Assembly (NCBI GenBank): GCA_964584665.1
Contig: CAZPAO010000028.1
Location: 1 to 26,947, forward strand
DNA: 26,947 bases
DNA from: DASUBN01 sp964584665
GTDB lineage: Bacteria > Pseudomonadota > Gammaproteobacteria > Natronospirales > REEB76
Direction: 5' to 3'
The position numbers and the translations under genes were made by a program. Of this stretch, positions 14,296 to 21,150 are shown piece by piece. Position 1 is the first letter of the stretch; each line of letters starts with the position of its first letter. A model generated the notes under the pieces. It searched no databases, was not told the DNA's origin, and saw only the letters and a program-made list of their open reading frames with translations.

Positions 14296-14324
14296 AGTAA
14301 AGCATACTGAACAAGGCTTGTCAA
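14296..14324 (-). promoter_or_regulatory. PR-like promoter of the phage switch (leftward)
   Basis: On the minus strand, a consensus TTGACA (14319-14324) is 17 bases from TTTACT (14296-14301). Transcription starts about 14289 and reads into the gene at 14196, leaving a leader of about 93 bases. Confidence 0.65.
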
Positions 14325-14335
14325 GCATACTGAAC
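14300..14335. promoter_or_regulatory. Operator repeats of the CI-like repressor
   Basis: AAGCATACTGAAC occurs at 14300-14312 and 14323-14335, 23 bases apart centre to centre, the same spacing as lambda operators. The core AG-N-AT-N-CT is imperfectly symmetric. Between them is the palindrome ACAAG-G-CTTGT (14311-14321). The repeats cover the -10 and -35 of the leftward promoter and the -35 of the rightward one. Confidence 0.6.
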
Positions 14336-14347
14336 GAGTGGTAAAGT
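14318..14347 (+). promoter_or_regulatory. PRM-like promoter for the CI-like repressor
   Basis: TTGTCA (14318-14323) and TAAAGT (14342-14347), 18 bases apart. Its -35 overlaps the -35 of the leftward promoter on the other strand. The start would fall near 14354-14358, at or just before the ATG, giving a leaderless mRNA as in lambda PRM. The perfect inverted repeat GGTAAAG-N4-CTTTACC (14340-14357) abuts the ATG and may be a further operator. Confidence 0.5.
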
Positions 14348-14357
14348 TACCTTTACC

Positions 14358-15020
14358 ATGAAGACCTCCGGCGACCGCATCCGTCACATCCGCGAGGAAC
14401 TCGAACTCTCCCAGGAGGCGTTCGGCCGCCACATGGGCGTGTCCAAGGCAGCCGTCTCCCAGTGGGAGAACGGCGACACCAAGAACCTGCGCCCCGCCAA
14501 TCTCTTCGCCGTCCAGAACCTGAGCGGCTATTCCGCCGAGTGGATCGCCACCGGCGCCGGCGCCGCCCGCCTCAAGCCCAACCGCAAGACGCAGGACAAC
14601 AGCCCCGGGCCCGGCATCTTCACCATGCCGCTCATCTCCTGGGTCAGGGCCGGCCAGTGGAACGATGTGGTGGACGCCTATCGGCCCGGTGATGGCGAGA
14701 AGCAGGTCTACACCACCCGCAAGGTGGGCCCGCGCGCCTATGCGCTACGGGTGGTGGGGGACAGCATGGAGAACCCGGACGGCCGCCCCACCTATCCCAA
14801 CGGCTCCATCATCATCGTGGACCCGGACCGCGAGGCCATGCACGGCAGCCGCGTCATCGTCCGGCTGGAAGACTCCAAGCAGGCCACCTTCAAGCAGCTC
14901 ATGATCGAGCGCGGTGTGCGTTACCTGAAGCCCCTCAACCCCAAGTACCCCATCATGAAGCTGGACCGCAAGGCCACCCTCTGCGGCGTGGTGGTGCAGA
15001 CCATCATCGACGAGGATTGA
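14358..15020 (+). CDS. CI/LexA-like phage repressor (XRE helix-turn-helix plus S24 peptidase)
   Basis: A 220-residue repressor. Residues 5-58 are an XRE helix-turn-helix (SQEAFGRHMGVSKAAVSQWENG). After a linker (70-85) comes an S24 autoprotease: Ala98-Gly99 in SWVRAGQW is the cleavage site, Ser136 in VGDSMENP the nucleophile and Lys179 in ATFKQL the general base, so RecA-dependent self-cleavage and SOS induction should be possible. No ribosome site precedes the ATG, consistent with leaderless translation. It is divergent from the small phage genes, with the switch region between. Its stop overlaps the MBL gene's start as TGATG. A non-phage S24 regulator is the alternative reading. Confidence 0.85.
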   Translation: MKTSGDRIRHIREELELSQEAFGRHMGVSKAAVSQWENGDTKNLRPANLFAVQNLSGYSAEWIATGAGAARLKPNRKTQDNSPGPGIFTMPLISWVRAGQWNDVVDAYRPGDGEKQVYTTRKVGPRAYALRVVGDSMENPDGRPTYPNGSIIIVDPDREAMHGSRVIVRLEDSKQATFKQLMIERGVRYLKPLNPKYPIMKLDRKATLCGVVVQTIIDED

Positions 15021-15976
15021 TGTCCGAGCGCTACGCCAACCTGGACCTCCATCCGCCCATCGGCAGGCATGTGCTGCGCTGGCAGCTGCAGAAGCTCGCT
15101 GCCGGTTTGCCCAAGCCACCCCGTGGAGGTTATCGGGATTTCGCTGAGCGCTGGCGGGTGCGGCCGGATTTCACCCTGGATGCGGCTCCCCGCGCATGGT
15201 GGTTGGGTCATGCCACCGTGCTGCTGCGCATAGGCGGCCTGCACGTCATCACCGATCCGCATCTCAGCCTGCGCGCCTCGCCCCTCTCGTTCATCGGTCC
15301 CAAGCGCTTCGTCCCCGCGCCGGCGAGTGCCGACCAGTTGCCCAAGATCGACGTGGCGCTCATCTCCCATAACCACTACGATCACCTGGACGAGCGCAGC
15401 ATCCGCGCCCTGTTGCGCGTGAACCCTGAACTCGTCTGCTACGTGCCTCTCGGCCTCAAGCCCTGGTTCGAGCGCCGCGGCGTGCGGCACGTGCATGAAC
15501 TCGGCTGGTGGGGGAAGCACGGCCATGATGGGCTGGATATCCACTGCGTCCCGGCCCAGCACTGGAGTGCCCGCGGCCTGTTCGACCGCAACCGCACGCT
15601 CTGGTGTGGCTGGGTGGTGAAGGGCCACGGCCTCAACTTCTATTTCTCCGGCGATACCGGCTACAGCCCGCGCCTGCAGGAGATCGCGAGCCGCCTGGGG
15701 CCGCCTGATCTCGCCGCCCTGCCCATCGGGGCCTATGCACCCCGCTGGTTCATGCGCCCCCAGCACGTGGACCCGCCGGAAGCCGTGCAGCTGCACCGGG
15801 AACTCGGCGTGCGCCATTCCCTCGCCATCCACTGGGGCACCTTCGAGCTGGCCGATGACAGCCTGGATGAACCCGTGGACCTGCTGCAGCAAGCCCTGCG
15901 CCAGAGCGACCTCGGCAGCGATGATTTCTGGATCATCCGCCAGGGCGATTCCCGCCTCCTGCACCGCAGGCCTTGA
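15020..15976 (+). CDS. MBL-fold metallo-hydrolase, RomA/NAPE-PLD-like
   Basis: A 318-residue enzyme of the metallo-beta-lactamase fold. Metal ligands are visible: HNHYDH at 117-122 (His117, His119, Asp121, His122), His181 in AQHWSARG, Asp212 in FSGDTGYS and His271 in AIHWGTFEL. Motifs WLGHATVLLRIGGLHVITDP (62-80) and GPKRFVPAP match the RomA/NAPE-phospholipase-D-like branch, which hydrolyses phosphodiesters or related lipids; the substrate here is unknown. The start at 15020 has GAGG five bases upstream and shares its A with the repressor stop, so it is coupled. No signal peptide. The overlap suggests the enzyme is expressed with the repressor, which is unexpected. Confidence 0.85.
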   Translation: MSERYANLDLHPPIGRHVLRWQLQKLAAGLPKPPRGGYRDFAERWRVRPDFTLDAAPRAWWLGHATVLLRIGGLHVITDPHLSLRASPLSFIGPKRFVPAPASADQLPKIDVALISHNHYDHLDERSIRALLRVNPELVCYVPLGLKPWFERRGVRHVHELGWWGKHGHDGLDIHCVPAQHWSARGLFDRNRTLWCGWVVKGHGLNFYFSGDTGYSPRLQEIASRLGPPDLAALPIGAYAPRWFMRPQHVDPPEAVQLHRELGVRHSLAIHWGTFELADDSLDEPVDLLQQALRQSDLGSDDFWIIRQGDSRLLHRRP

Positions 15977-16031
15977 GCGAAGGCTCCGGTCTTTTCCTCT
16001 TCCCCCACTGTCTCCCTGAAGAAACGTCCTG

Positions 16032-16060
16032 CCAGCCCAGTCCCCACGGAGAGGGGCTGG
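16032..16060 (+). terminator. Weak hairpin after the MBL gene
   Basis: CCAGCCC pairs with GGGCTGG across a 15-base loop, followed by AGCATTTTACTTTG. Marginal as a terminator. Confidence 0.35.
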
Positions 16061-16121
16061 AGCATTTTACTTTGCGCGTGCAGCATGCCTGCCCCTGAAT
16101 CAGGCTTTTACCGGAGTGACT

Positions 16122-16436
16122 ATGTATGCCCTGACGCAGTCCAATATGCCACCGGCGCCGCACCGACCGCGGCCCTTGGCCCAGGTGGAAGTGTTACTGC
16201 TCTTCCATCCCGGCTTGCAGAGCGGCGGCCCGAAGCGGGTGCCGCAGGATATCTGGGAACGGGCGGCCCAAGGCTGGCTCACGCTGGATGTCTTCGGCCG
16301 GCGCGGCAAGAGCGAGCTCACCGGGCGCCCGATCATGGAGGATCTGCGTCTCGAAGTGGATGGAGAGGACGTGGAACCGCTGCTGCCGGACGCGATAGTG
16401 GATGAGGTCGCGGATTATGTGCTGGACGATGCGTGA
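16122..16436 (+). CDS. Small protein of unknown function
   Basis: A 104-residue protein with no signal peptide and no recognised family. A Pro/Arg-rich start (residues 10-20) precedes VEVLLLFHPGLQSGG and a charged, alternating C-terminal half (LTGRPIMEDLRLEVDGEDVEPLLPD). The start at 16122 has GGAG six to eight bases upstream. The gene reads rightward like the MBL gene, 145 bases away, and may be in the same transcript if the weak hairpin at 16032-16060 does not act. Confidence 0.55.
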   Translation: MYALTQSNMPPAPHRPRPLAQVEVLLLFHPGLQSGGPKRVPQDIWERAAQGWLTLDVFGRRGKSELTGRPIMEDLRLEVDGEDVEPLLPDAIVDEVADYVLDDA

Positions 16437-16465
16437 CGATGGCCAGCCGACGATGAGGATCAACG

Positions 16466-16732
16466 ATGGACTCTGGAGGTAGGAAACCTATGTGCTTCGC
16501 AGGTATCGAAGAAGACGTGAAGAGCCTAGTCCAGCAGGTCGCCGCCAAGGCCGAAGTGCACGCGCTGGATGCGCGCATCGACCACGGCCATCTGCATGTG
16601 CTGGTGGAGAACCGCGGTTGGGTCCGTTCCACGGACCTCCTGGAGCCCCACGTCGAGGAAGATGAAGACGTAGCCACCGAGCCCGTGACCGTGCGTCACT
16701 CGGAACAGACGCCGCTCTACGCCAGCCGCTGA
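16466..16732 (+). CDS. Small acidic protein of unknown function
   Basis: An 88-residue protein: helix EEDVKSLVQQVAAKAEVHALDARI, then a short strand, then an acidic stretch (VEEDEDVATEP). No family recognised. Two starts are possible: ATG 16466 (GAGGA six bases upstream) or ATG 16490 (GGAGG upstream, giving 80 residues beginning MCFAGIEE). It follows the previous small gene by 29 bases, so the two form a likely pair. Confidence 0.55.
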   Translation: MDSGGRKPMCFAGIEEDVKSLVQQVAAKAEVHALDARIDHGHLHVLVENRGWVRSTDLLEPHVEEDEDVATEPVTVRHSEQTPLYASR

Positions 16733-16741
16733 TCGCCGCGC

Positions 16742-16771
16742 GGCGCCGCCCCGGTTCAGCCGGGCGGCGCC
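16742..16771. terminator. GC-rich hairpin between convergent small genes
   Basis: GGCGCCGCCC (16742-16751) pairs with GGGCGGCGCC (16762-16771), with further CGG/CCG pairing in the loop. It overlaps the 3' end of the minus-strand gene at 16756. No clear U-run. Confidence 0.5.
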
Positions 16772-17268
16772 GGTGTCTCGCCCGGATGTCTCGCATCCCA
16801 ATCCCGCGCCGCCTGGAAGTCCAGGCGCCAGCCGTGCTTGCCGTGCACCACGGCCGGTATCGATAAGCTCTCGGCCCGATCTGTACCTTTCCCTGACACC
16901 TCGATGACCCACTGGCCAGGATGCAGGCCCGGAGTCTCATAGAGGATGTTGACTGCCGCTCTCCCCGCCGCGTCCGCCGCGCGACCCGCCTCGGCCGGCA
17001 CCAGCGCCACGCTGTCCCCTTCGGTGTCCAAACCGTAGACCGCGAAACCTGCGCCGGGTGTCCAACCGCTCAAGGCCAGCTTGAACCCGGGTTTGCCACC
17101 CAGGTCCAGCCCCTCTTTCACATCGATCCGGATGCCGGTGCGAAGGTCCAGTGAATCGGTTTTCTTGAGGACCTTGGAGCTGGCTGCCCAGGCATGCGCA
17201 CTCAGCAACACGAGCAGCGTGAGGGATGCGGCCGCGCTGATAACGGGATATCCGCGGACTAACGCCAA
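16756..17268 (-). CDS. Secreted protein of unknown function
   Basis: A 170-residue protein with a signal peptide (hydrophobic SLTLLVLLSAHAWA, cleavage after AWA near residue 28). The mature part is a beta-rich domain with no cysteine: RTGIRIDVKEGLDLGGKPGFKLALSGWTPGAG, then a Pro-rich tail (ETPAPPG). No family recognised. TTG at 17268 is the only plausible start (an in-frame TGA lies 24 bases upstream) and has no clear ribosome site. It begins 39 bases after the VOC gene, so it could be expressed with it. Confidence 0.55.
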   Translation of the reverse strand: MALVRGYPVISAAASLTLLVLLSAHAWAASSKVLKKTDSLDLRTGIRIDVKEGLDLGGKPGFKLALSGWTPGAGFAVYGLDTEGDSVALVPAEAGRAADAAGRAAVNILYETPGLHPGQWVIEVSGKGTDRAESLSIPAVVHGKHGWRLDFQAARDWDARHPGETPAPPG

Positions 17269-17307
17269 GGGAGGCTCACGAGTTGGGACTCAGGGCGTGT
17301 CGGGCGT

Positions 17308-17709
17308 TCATTGTCCTGCGGGAGGTTCCCACAATTCGACCTTGTTGCCCTCGGGATCGATGACCCAGGCGAACTTGCCGTACTCGGACTCATCCACCTT
17401 GTCGAGCACGTTGCAGCCTTCTTGCCTAAGGGCCTTCACCAGCGCGTGGAGGTCATCGACACGGTAGTTGATCATGAAGCTCGCTTTGCCGGGCGCGAAC
17501 TGGTCCGTTTCGGCAGAGGCGATCGACCATACCGTCGTGCCGCCCGTCGGCTTGCCCTCCGCGTCAGCCCAGGTGAAGGCCGTGCCGCCCCACTCCTGCA
17601 CGTCTACGCCGAGGTGCCGCTTGTACCAGGCCCGCAATGCGGCTGGATCTTTGGCTTTGAAGAAGATGCCGCCGATGCCGGTGACGCGCTTGATGGTGGA
17701 AGGTTCCAT
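17308..17709 (-). CDS. VOC-superfamily (glyoxalase/bleomycin-resistance-like) protein
   Basis: A 133-residue single-domain vicinal-oxygen-chelate protein. Signature pieces: GIGGIFFKAKDPAALRAWYKRHLG (residues 12-35), then YRVDDLHALVKALRQEGCNV and WVIDPEGNKVELWEPP near the C-terminus, the last being the metal-ligand Glu strand typical of the family. Substrate cannot be inferred from the sequence. Start 17709 has GAGGGG four bases upstream. Its upstream region, including the ATG, lies inside a duplication that also copies the tRNA-Thr 3' end (17723-17747 with 17856-17880). Confidence 0.8.
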   Translation of the reverse strand: MEPSTIKRVTGIGGIFFKAKDPAALRAWYKRHLGVDVQEWGGTAFTWADAEGKPTGGTTVWSIASAETDQFAPGKASFMINYRVDDLHALVKALRQEGCNVLDKVDESEYGKFAWVIDPEGNKVELWEPPAGQ

Positions 17710-17722
17710 GGAACCCCTCGTG

Positions 17723-17747
17723 AAGCTCAAGTGGTGCCGACAGAGGG
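17723..17747. repeat. Copy of the tRNA-Thr 3' end (att-like direct repeat, left)
   Basis: 25 bases identical to 17856-17880: AAGCTCAAGTGGTGCCGACA followed by GAGGG. The tail is the last 16 bases of tRNA-Thr, including CCA. Homology continues leftward for about 20 more bases with a few mismatches, including the VOC start-codon region. Confidence 0.75.
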
Positions 17748-17864
17748 GGCGAAGGCGGTGCCTTCACGCGAGCACGGCTCGCGTCCGCTTGAGCGACCGG
17801 CCAAGGATGGCCGGGCTGGTCGCTGCACCATGGACGGCTCCATGGAACCCTCTTAAAGCTCAAG

Positions 17865-17940
<76 letters not shown>

Positions 17941-17970
17941 ACGTTTTTGAGCGATGAAGACAGGCCGCGG

Positions 17971-17976
17971 ATTATA
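17971..17976 (-). promoter_or_regulatory. -10 element for tRNA-Thr
   Basis: On the minus strand TATAAT lies about 31 bases before the mature tRNA. The -35 is poor (TGGCGG at about the right distance). Confidence 0.45.
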
Positions 17977-18007
17977 GATTAAGGGGGCCCCAGCCCGCCA
18001 GCCGCCT

Positions 18008-18439
18008 TCAGTCCCGGCGCTTGCGCACCCGCATGATGACTTCGATGCCGTCCGGCTGCATGCCCGCGGGCAGCGATGGCAGCTTGGAGAAAGCCACCTC
18101 GTCCGAGGGGATGTCCTGCAGCTCGCCGCTGTCCACGTTGTAGATGTGGTGGTGCGAACCGGTGGTCGAATCGTAGAAGACCCGCGCCGGATCCACGATC
18201 ACTTCCCGCACCAGCCCCTTGTCCGAGAACAGCTTGAGGGTGTTGTAGACCGTGGCCTTGGAGACCTTCGGGCGCTCGCTGCGGTTCACGGCGGCCATGA
18301 TCTGGTCGGCCGACATGTGCTGCGGACGGCGGAACAGGACCTCGGCGATCTCCAGACGCTGCGGGGTGGGGATCACGCCGTGCTTCTTGAGATGGGTCTC
18401 GAGCGCAGGACCGTTCAGGGGGCGATGGGTATCGGGCAT
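18008..18439 (-). CDS. Fur-family regulator, PerR/Irr-like
   Basis: A 143-residue metalloregulator. The winged helix covers residues 18-80 (VIPTPQRLEIAEVLF, then VSKATVYNTLKLFSDKGLVREV). The dimer domain has TTGSHHHIYNVDSGELQDI, the His-rich metal site, and acidic residues. The CxxC structural zinc motif of classic Fur is absent, as in Irr-type proteins, and there is no Cys at all in the C-terminal half. It is therefore more likely to sense peroxide, heme or iron status than to be canonical Fur. The ATG has no ribosome site and lies eight bases after the predicted -10, suggesting a leaderless mRNA. Its target is not shown. Confidence 0.8.
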   Translation of the reverse strand: MPDTHRPLNGPALETHLKKHGVIPTPQRLEIAEVLFRRPQHMSADQIMAAVNRSERPKVSKATVYNTLKLFSDKGLVREVIVDPARVFYDSTTGSHHHIYNVDSGELQDIPSDEVAFSKLPSLPAGMQPDGIEVIMRVRKRRD

Positions 18440-18446
18440 AAGACTA

Positions 18447-18476
18447 AGTATATGCGCAAAAAATACCCAGTGTCCA
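18447..18476 (-). promoter_or_regulatory. Promoter of the Fur-like gene
   Basis: On the minus strand TGGACA (18471-18476) and TATACT (18447-18452), 18 bases apart. The start would be at or within about two bases of the ATG at 18439. Confidence 0.55.
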
Positions 18477-18481
18477 CGCCG

Positions 18482-19573
18482 TCAGCGCTCAGGCCGGTAC
18501 GGTGCGGGGTCCAGGATGGGTGCGCGGCCCGCCATCAGGTCCGCGAGCAGGCGGGCCGAACCCGGAGCCAGGGTGATGCCGTTGGTGTGATGCCCCGTGT
18601 TGAACCACAGGCCCTGCAGTTTCGGATGCGGTCCGATATAGGGGACGCCTTCCGGCGAACCGGGGCGGATGCCGCTCCATTGCCGCGCGGGCGTCGCCCC
18701 CTTCAGCACCGGCAGCAGCCTGCCCGCCACCTCCGTCAGCTCCTCGCGCGCCTCATTGGTCACGCCCTTGTCGAAACCCACGTGCTCACGGGTGCTGCCC
18801 ACGATGATCTCGCCGCCGCGCCGCGCCAGCAGGTAGTGGTCGCCCTCGCAGAGCACGCGGCCGAGAAGGCCCGGCGGCCCGCGGAACTGGATGATCTGGC
18901 CCCGTACTGGTTCCACCGGCAGCGTGATGCCGGCGGTCTCCGCCAAACCCGCGCTCCAGGCGCCGGCTGCGATCACCACGTGCTCTGCGTGCAATTCGCC
19001 CGCGTCGGTGCGCACGCCCGTGACCTTGCCGCCCTTCTCGATCAGTCCGGTCACGCCGGTCTCTTCCTTGATCGGCACGCCCTCGTTCAGCATCGCCTCG
19101 CGCAGCGCGCGCAGGAAGCGGGAGATATGGATGTGCGCGATGCCCGGCAGGAAGATCGCGGGGCGCGCGTGGTCCGCCAGCGCCGGTTCCTGGCGCCGCA
19201 CCTCGTGCGCCTCCAGGAAATCGATGGCGCGGCCGGTGCTCTGGGCCCAGGCCTGAGCCGCCTCGCGTTCCCCGAGGTCGAAGCACAGGAGTCCGCTCGG
19301 GGTCCATTCGGGATCGATGCCGCTGGCGCGGCGCACGTCGTCCGCCAGCATCGCGTAGGAGGACTGGCTCCAGCGCGAGAGCAGTGCCAGGGGCCGCGGC
19401 GAGCGCCAGGGGAAGAGCGTCGAGAGGATGCCGGCCGCGGCGCGCGAGGCCTCGCGCCCCGTGAGGCCGCGCTCCACCACCGTCACGGAGAAACCGGCGC
19501 GCGTGAGTTCCCGGGCCGCCAGCAACCCGACGACACCCGCGCCCACCACGATCACGTGCTGCTTGTTCCCCAT
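18482..19573 (-). CDS. thiO: Glycine oxidase ThiO / FAD-dependent DAO-family oxidase
   Basis: 363 residues from ATG 19573 (in-frame alternatives 19579, 19585 and 19606). An N-terminal GAGVVGLLAARELTRAGFSVTVVERG is the Rossmann/ADP-binding fold; TGREASRAAAGIL is the DAO-family flavin loop, and the C-terminal IRPGSPEGVPYIGPHP and NTGHHTNGITLAPGSA bind FAD. ThiO oxidises glycine to the imine used to build the thiazole of thiamine. No other thi gene lies here, so another small-amino-acid oxidase is possible. It follows ispH and precedes the Fur-like gene; its own -10 (TATACT, 19617-19622) and a palindrome (19591-19604) suggest independent control. Confidence 0.85.
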   Translation of the reverse strand: MGNKQHVIVVGAGVVGLLAARELTRAGFSVTVVERGLTGREASRAAAGILSTLFPWRSPRPLALLSRWSQSSYAMLADDVRRASGIDPEWTPSGLLCFDLGEREAAQAWAQSTGRAIDFLEAHEVRRQEPALADHARPAIFLPGIAHIHISRFLRALREAMLNEGVPIKEETGVTGLIEKGGKVTGVRTDAGELHAEHVVIAAGAWSAGLAETAGITLPVEPVRGQIIQFRGPPGLLGRVLCEGDHYLLARRGGEIIVGSTREHVGFDKGVTNEAREELTEVAGRLLPVLKGATPARQWSGIRPGSPEGVPYIGPHPKLQGLWFNTGHHTNGITLAPGSARLLADLMAGRAPILDPAPYRPER

Positions 19574-19590
19574 ACCCATCCGCATCTCGA

Positions 19591-19604
19591 GGGACAAATG
19601 TCCC
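19591..19604. promoter_or_regulatory. Palindrome GGGACA-N2-TGTCCC in the thiO leader
   Basis: A perfect 6+6 inverted repeat lying between the -10 (19617-19622) and the start codon of thiO. It could be an operator or a short hairpin. No regulator can be named. Confidence 0.35.
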
Positions 19605-19625
19605 AACCGATGCCAAAGTATATAG

Positions 19626-19663
19626 AAAAAGGCAGGAGGGTTCGGCCGGGGCGGGGCCCTGCC
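19626..19663 (-). terminator. Terminator after ispH
   Basis: On the minus strand GGCAGG (19663-19658) pairs with CCTGCC (19636-19631), enclosing a GC-rich loop, followed by TTTTTCTATA. It would end the murJ-to-ispH operon; it overlaps the thiO -10 region. Confidence 0.5.
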
Positions 19664-19699
19664 GCGAGTAGGCCTATCCCTACCGGGCGACCTGGATAT

Positions 19700-20647
19700 T
19701 CACGCCCGGTCGGCGCGCCGGAGCACCTTGGGGAGAGCGAACTCGACGTTCTCGGGGATACCCTGGGTCTCGCGGGCCGTGAGCCCGCCCCATTCCTTCA
19801 GGCGCTCCACCACCTGCTGCACCAGCACCTCCGGCGCCGAGGCGCCTGCGGTCACGCCCACCGCCTGCTTGCCGGCGAACCAGGCTTGCTGCATGTCCTC
19901 GGGCCCGTCGATGAGATAGGACGCCGCGCCCTCCCCTTCGCCGATCTCCCGCAGCCGGTTCGAGTTGGAACTGTTGCGCGAGCCCACCACCAGCAGCACC
20001 TGGCACTGGCGTGCCAGCTTCTTCACCGCATCCTGCCGGTTCTGGGTCGCATAGCAGATGTCATCCTTGCGCGGGCCGTGGATGGCCGGGAAGCGCGCGC
20101 GCAAGGCGTCTATCACCCGCGCGGTGTCATCCATGGAGAGCGTGGTCTGTGTCACGAAGGCGCTGTGGGCCGGATCCCTGAGCTTGAGCTTCTCCACGTC
20201 CGCCGGCGTCTCCACCAGCTGGATGCTGCCGCCGAAGCCGGTGTCGAACTGCCCCATGGTGCCTTCCACTTCCGGGTGCCCGGCGTGCCCGATGAGCACC
20301 ACGTCCAGCCCGTCGCGGGCGTAGCGGCTCACCTCCATGTGCACCTTGGTCACCAGCGGACAGGTGGCATCGAACACCTGCAGGCCGCGGCGTTCCGCTT
20401 CGTCACGCACTGCCTTGGAGACGCCGTGGGCGCTGAAGATCACGATGCGCCCGTCGGGCACCTGATCCAGCTCGTCCACGAACACGGCACCCAGGTTGCG
20501 CAGCCGCTCCACCACGTGGCGGTTGTGCACCACCTCGTGCCGCACGTAGATGGGCGAGCCGTAGAGTTCGATGGCCCGCTCCACGATCTCTATCGCCCGG
20601 TCGACACCGGCGCAGAAACCACGGGGATTGGCGAGCAGGATATCCAT
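19700..20647 (-). CDS. ispH: 4-hydroxy-3-methylbut-2-enyl diphosphate reductase
   Basis: 315 residues, normal length. It catalyses the last MEP-pathway step to IPP and DMAPP with a [4Fe-4S] cluster. The three cluster cysteines are in RGFCAGVDRAI (Cys12), FDATCPLVTKVH (about 96) and DICYATQNRQ (about 197). HEVVHNRHVV and GHPEVEGTMGQ (residues 35-50 and about 123-133) are the substrate-binding His and Glu motifs. It starts five bases after the lspA stop with no clear ribosome site, implying translational coupling. No fkpB-like gene lies between lspA and ispH, unlike in many gammaproteobacteria. Confidence 0.95.
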   Translation of the reverse strand: MDILLANPRGFCAGVDRAIEIVERAIELYGSPIYVRHEVVHNRHVVERLRNLGAVFVDELDQVPDGRIVIFSAHGVSKAVRDEAERRGLQVFDATCPLVTKVHMEVSRYARDGLDVVLIGHAGHPEVEGTMGQFDTGFGGSIQLVETPADVEKLKLRDPAHSAFVTQTTLSMDDTARVIDALRARFPAIHGPRKDDICYATQNRQDAVKKLARQCQVLLVVGSRNSSNSNRLREIGEGEGAASYLIDGPEDMQQAWFAGKQAVGVTAGASAPEVLVQQVVERLKEWGGLTARETQGIPENVEFALPKVLRRADRA

Positions 20648-20652
20648 CGGAT

Positions 20653-21150
20653 CTATTTTACTACTCGCATGCGGCGCTGCAGGAACACGCCGTCCAGGAT
20701 CAGCATGATGGCGCCCACGGTGATGGCGGAGTCCGCCACGTTGAAGGCCGGGAAGTACCAGCCCTGCCAATGGAATTGCAGGAAATCCACCACGTAACCC
20801 AGGCTCAGGCGGTCCCACACGTTGCCCACCGCGCCGCCCGCCACCAGCGCGAGGCCCGCCGGCACCCAGCGGCCGGCGCTCGCCGGCATGCGCGCGAGCC
20901 AGGCGACGATCAGGCCGAGGATGACGAGGGCCAGCACCACGAAGAACCAGCGCTGCCAGCCGGATTCCCCCGCCAGCATGCTGAAGGCTGCGCCGGTGTT
21001 GTGCAGCAGCGCGATGTTGAACACCGGCAGCACGTACACCGTCTCGAAGGCGTGCATCTGCGACGCCACGAGCCGCTTGCTGACCTGGTCCAGCACGATG
21101 ACGGCGAGGGAGAGCCCGAGCCAGGCGGATTTGCCGGGGAGCCGCATCAT
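20653..21150 (-). CDS. lspA: Lipoprotein signal peptidase II
   Basis: 165 residues with four membrane helices. It cleaves the signal peptide of prolipoproteins after diacylglyceryl transfer, in the inner membrane; the two lipoproteins at 944-2568 would be substrates. Catalytic motifs: VLDQVSKR (residues 19-26), NTGAAFS (about 51-57), GGAVGNVWDRL (with Asp, about 108-118), VVDFLQF and FNVADSAI (second catalytic Asp, about 140). The ATG overlaps the ileS stop as ATGA, so it is co-translated with ileS. Confidence 0.95.
   Translation of the reverse strand: MMRLPGKSAWLGLSLAVIVLDQVSKRLVASQMHAFETVYVLPVFNIALLHNTGAAFSMLAGESGWQRWFFVVLALVILGLIVAWLARMPASAGRWVPAGLALVAGGAVGNVWDRLSLGYVVDFLQFHWQGWYFPAFNVADSAITVGAIMLILDGVFLQRRMRVVK

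Noticed and set aside
18146..20797. An 883-codon plus-strand open frame
   Set aside because: It is antisense to the Fur-like gene, thiO and ispH, whose families and motifs are clear; long shadow frames are normal at this G+C.
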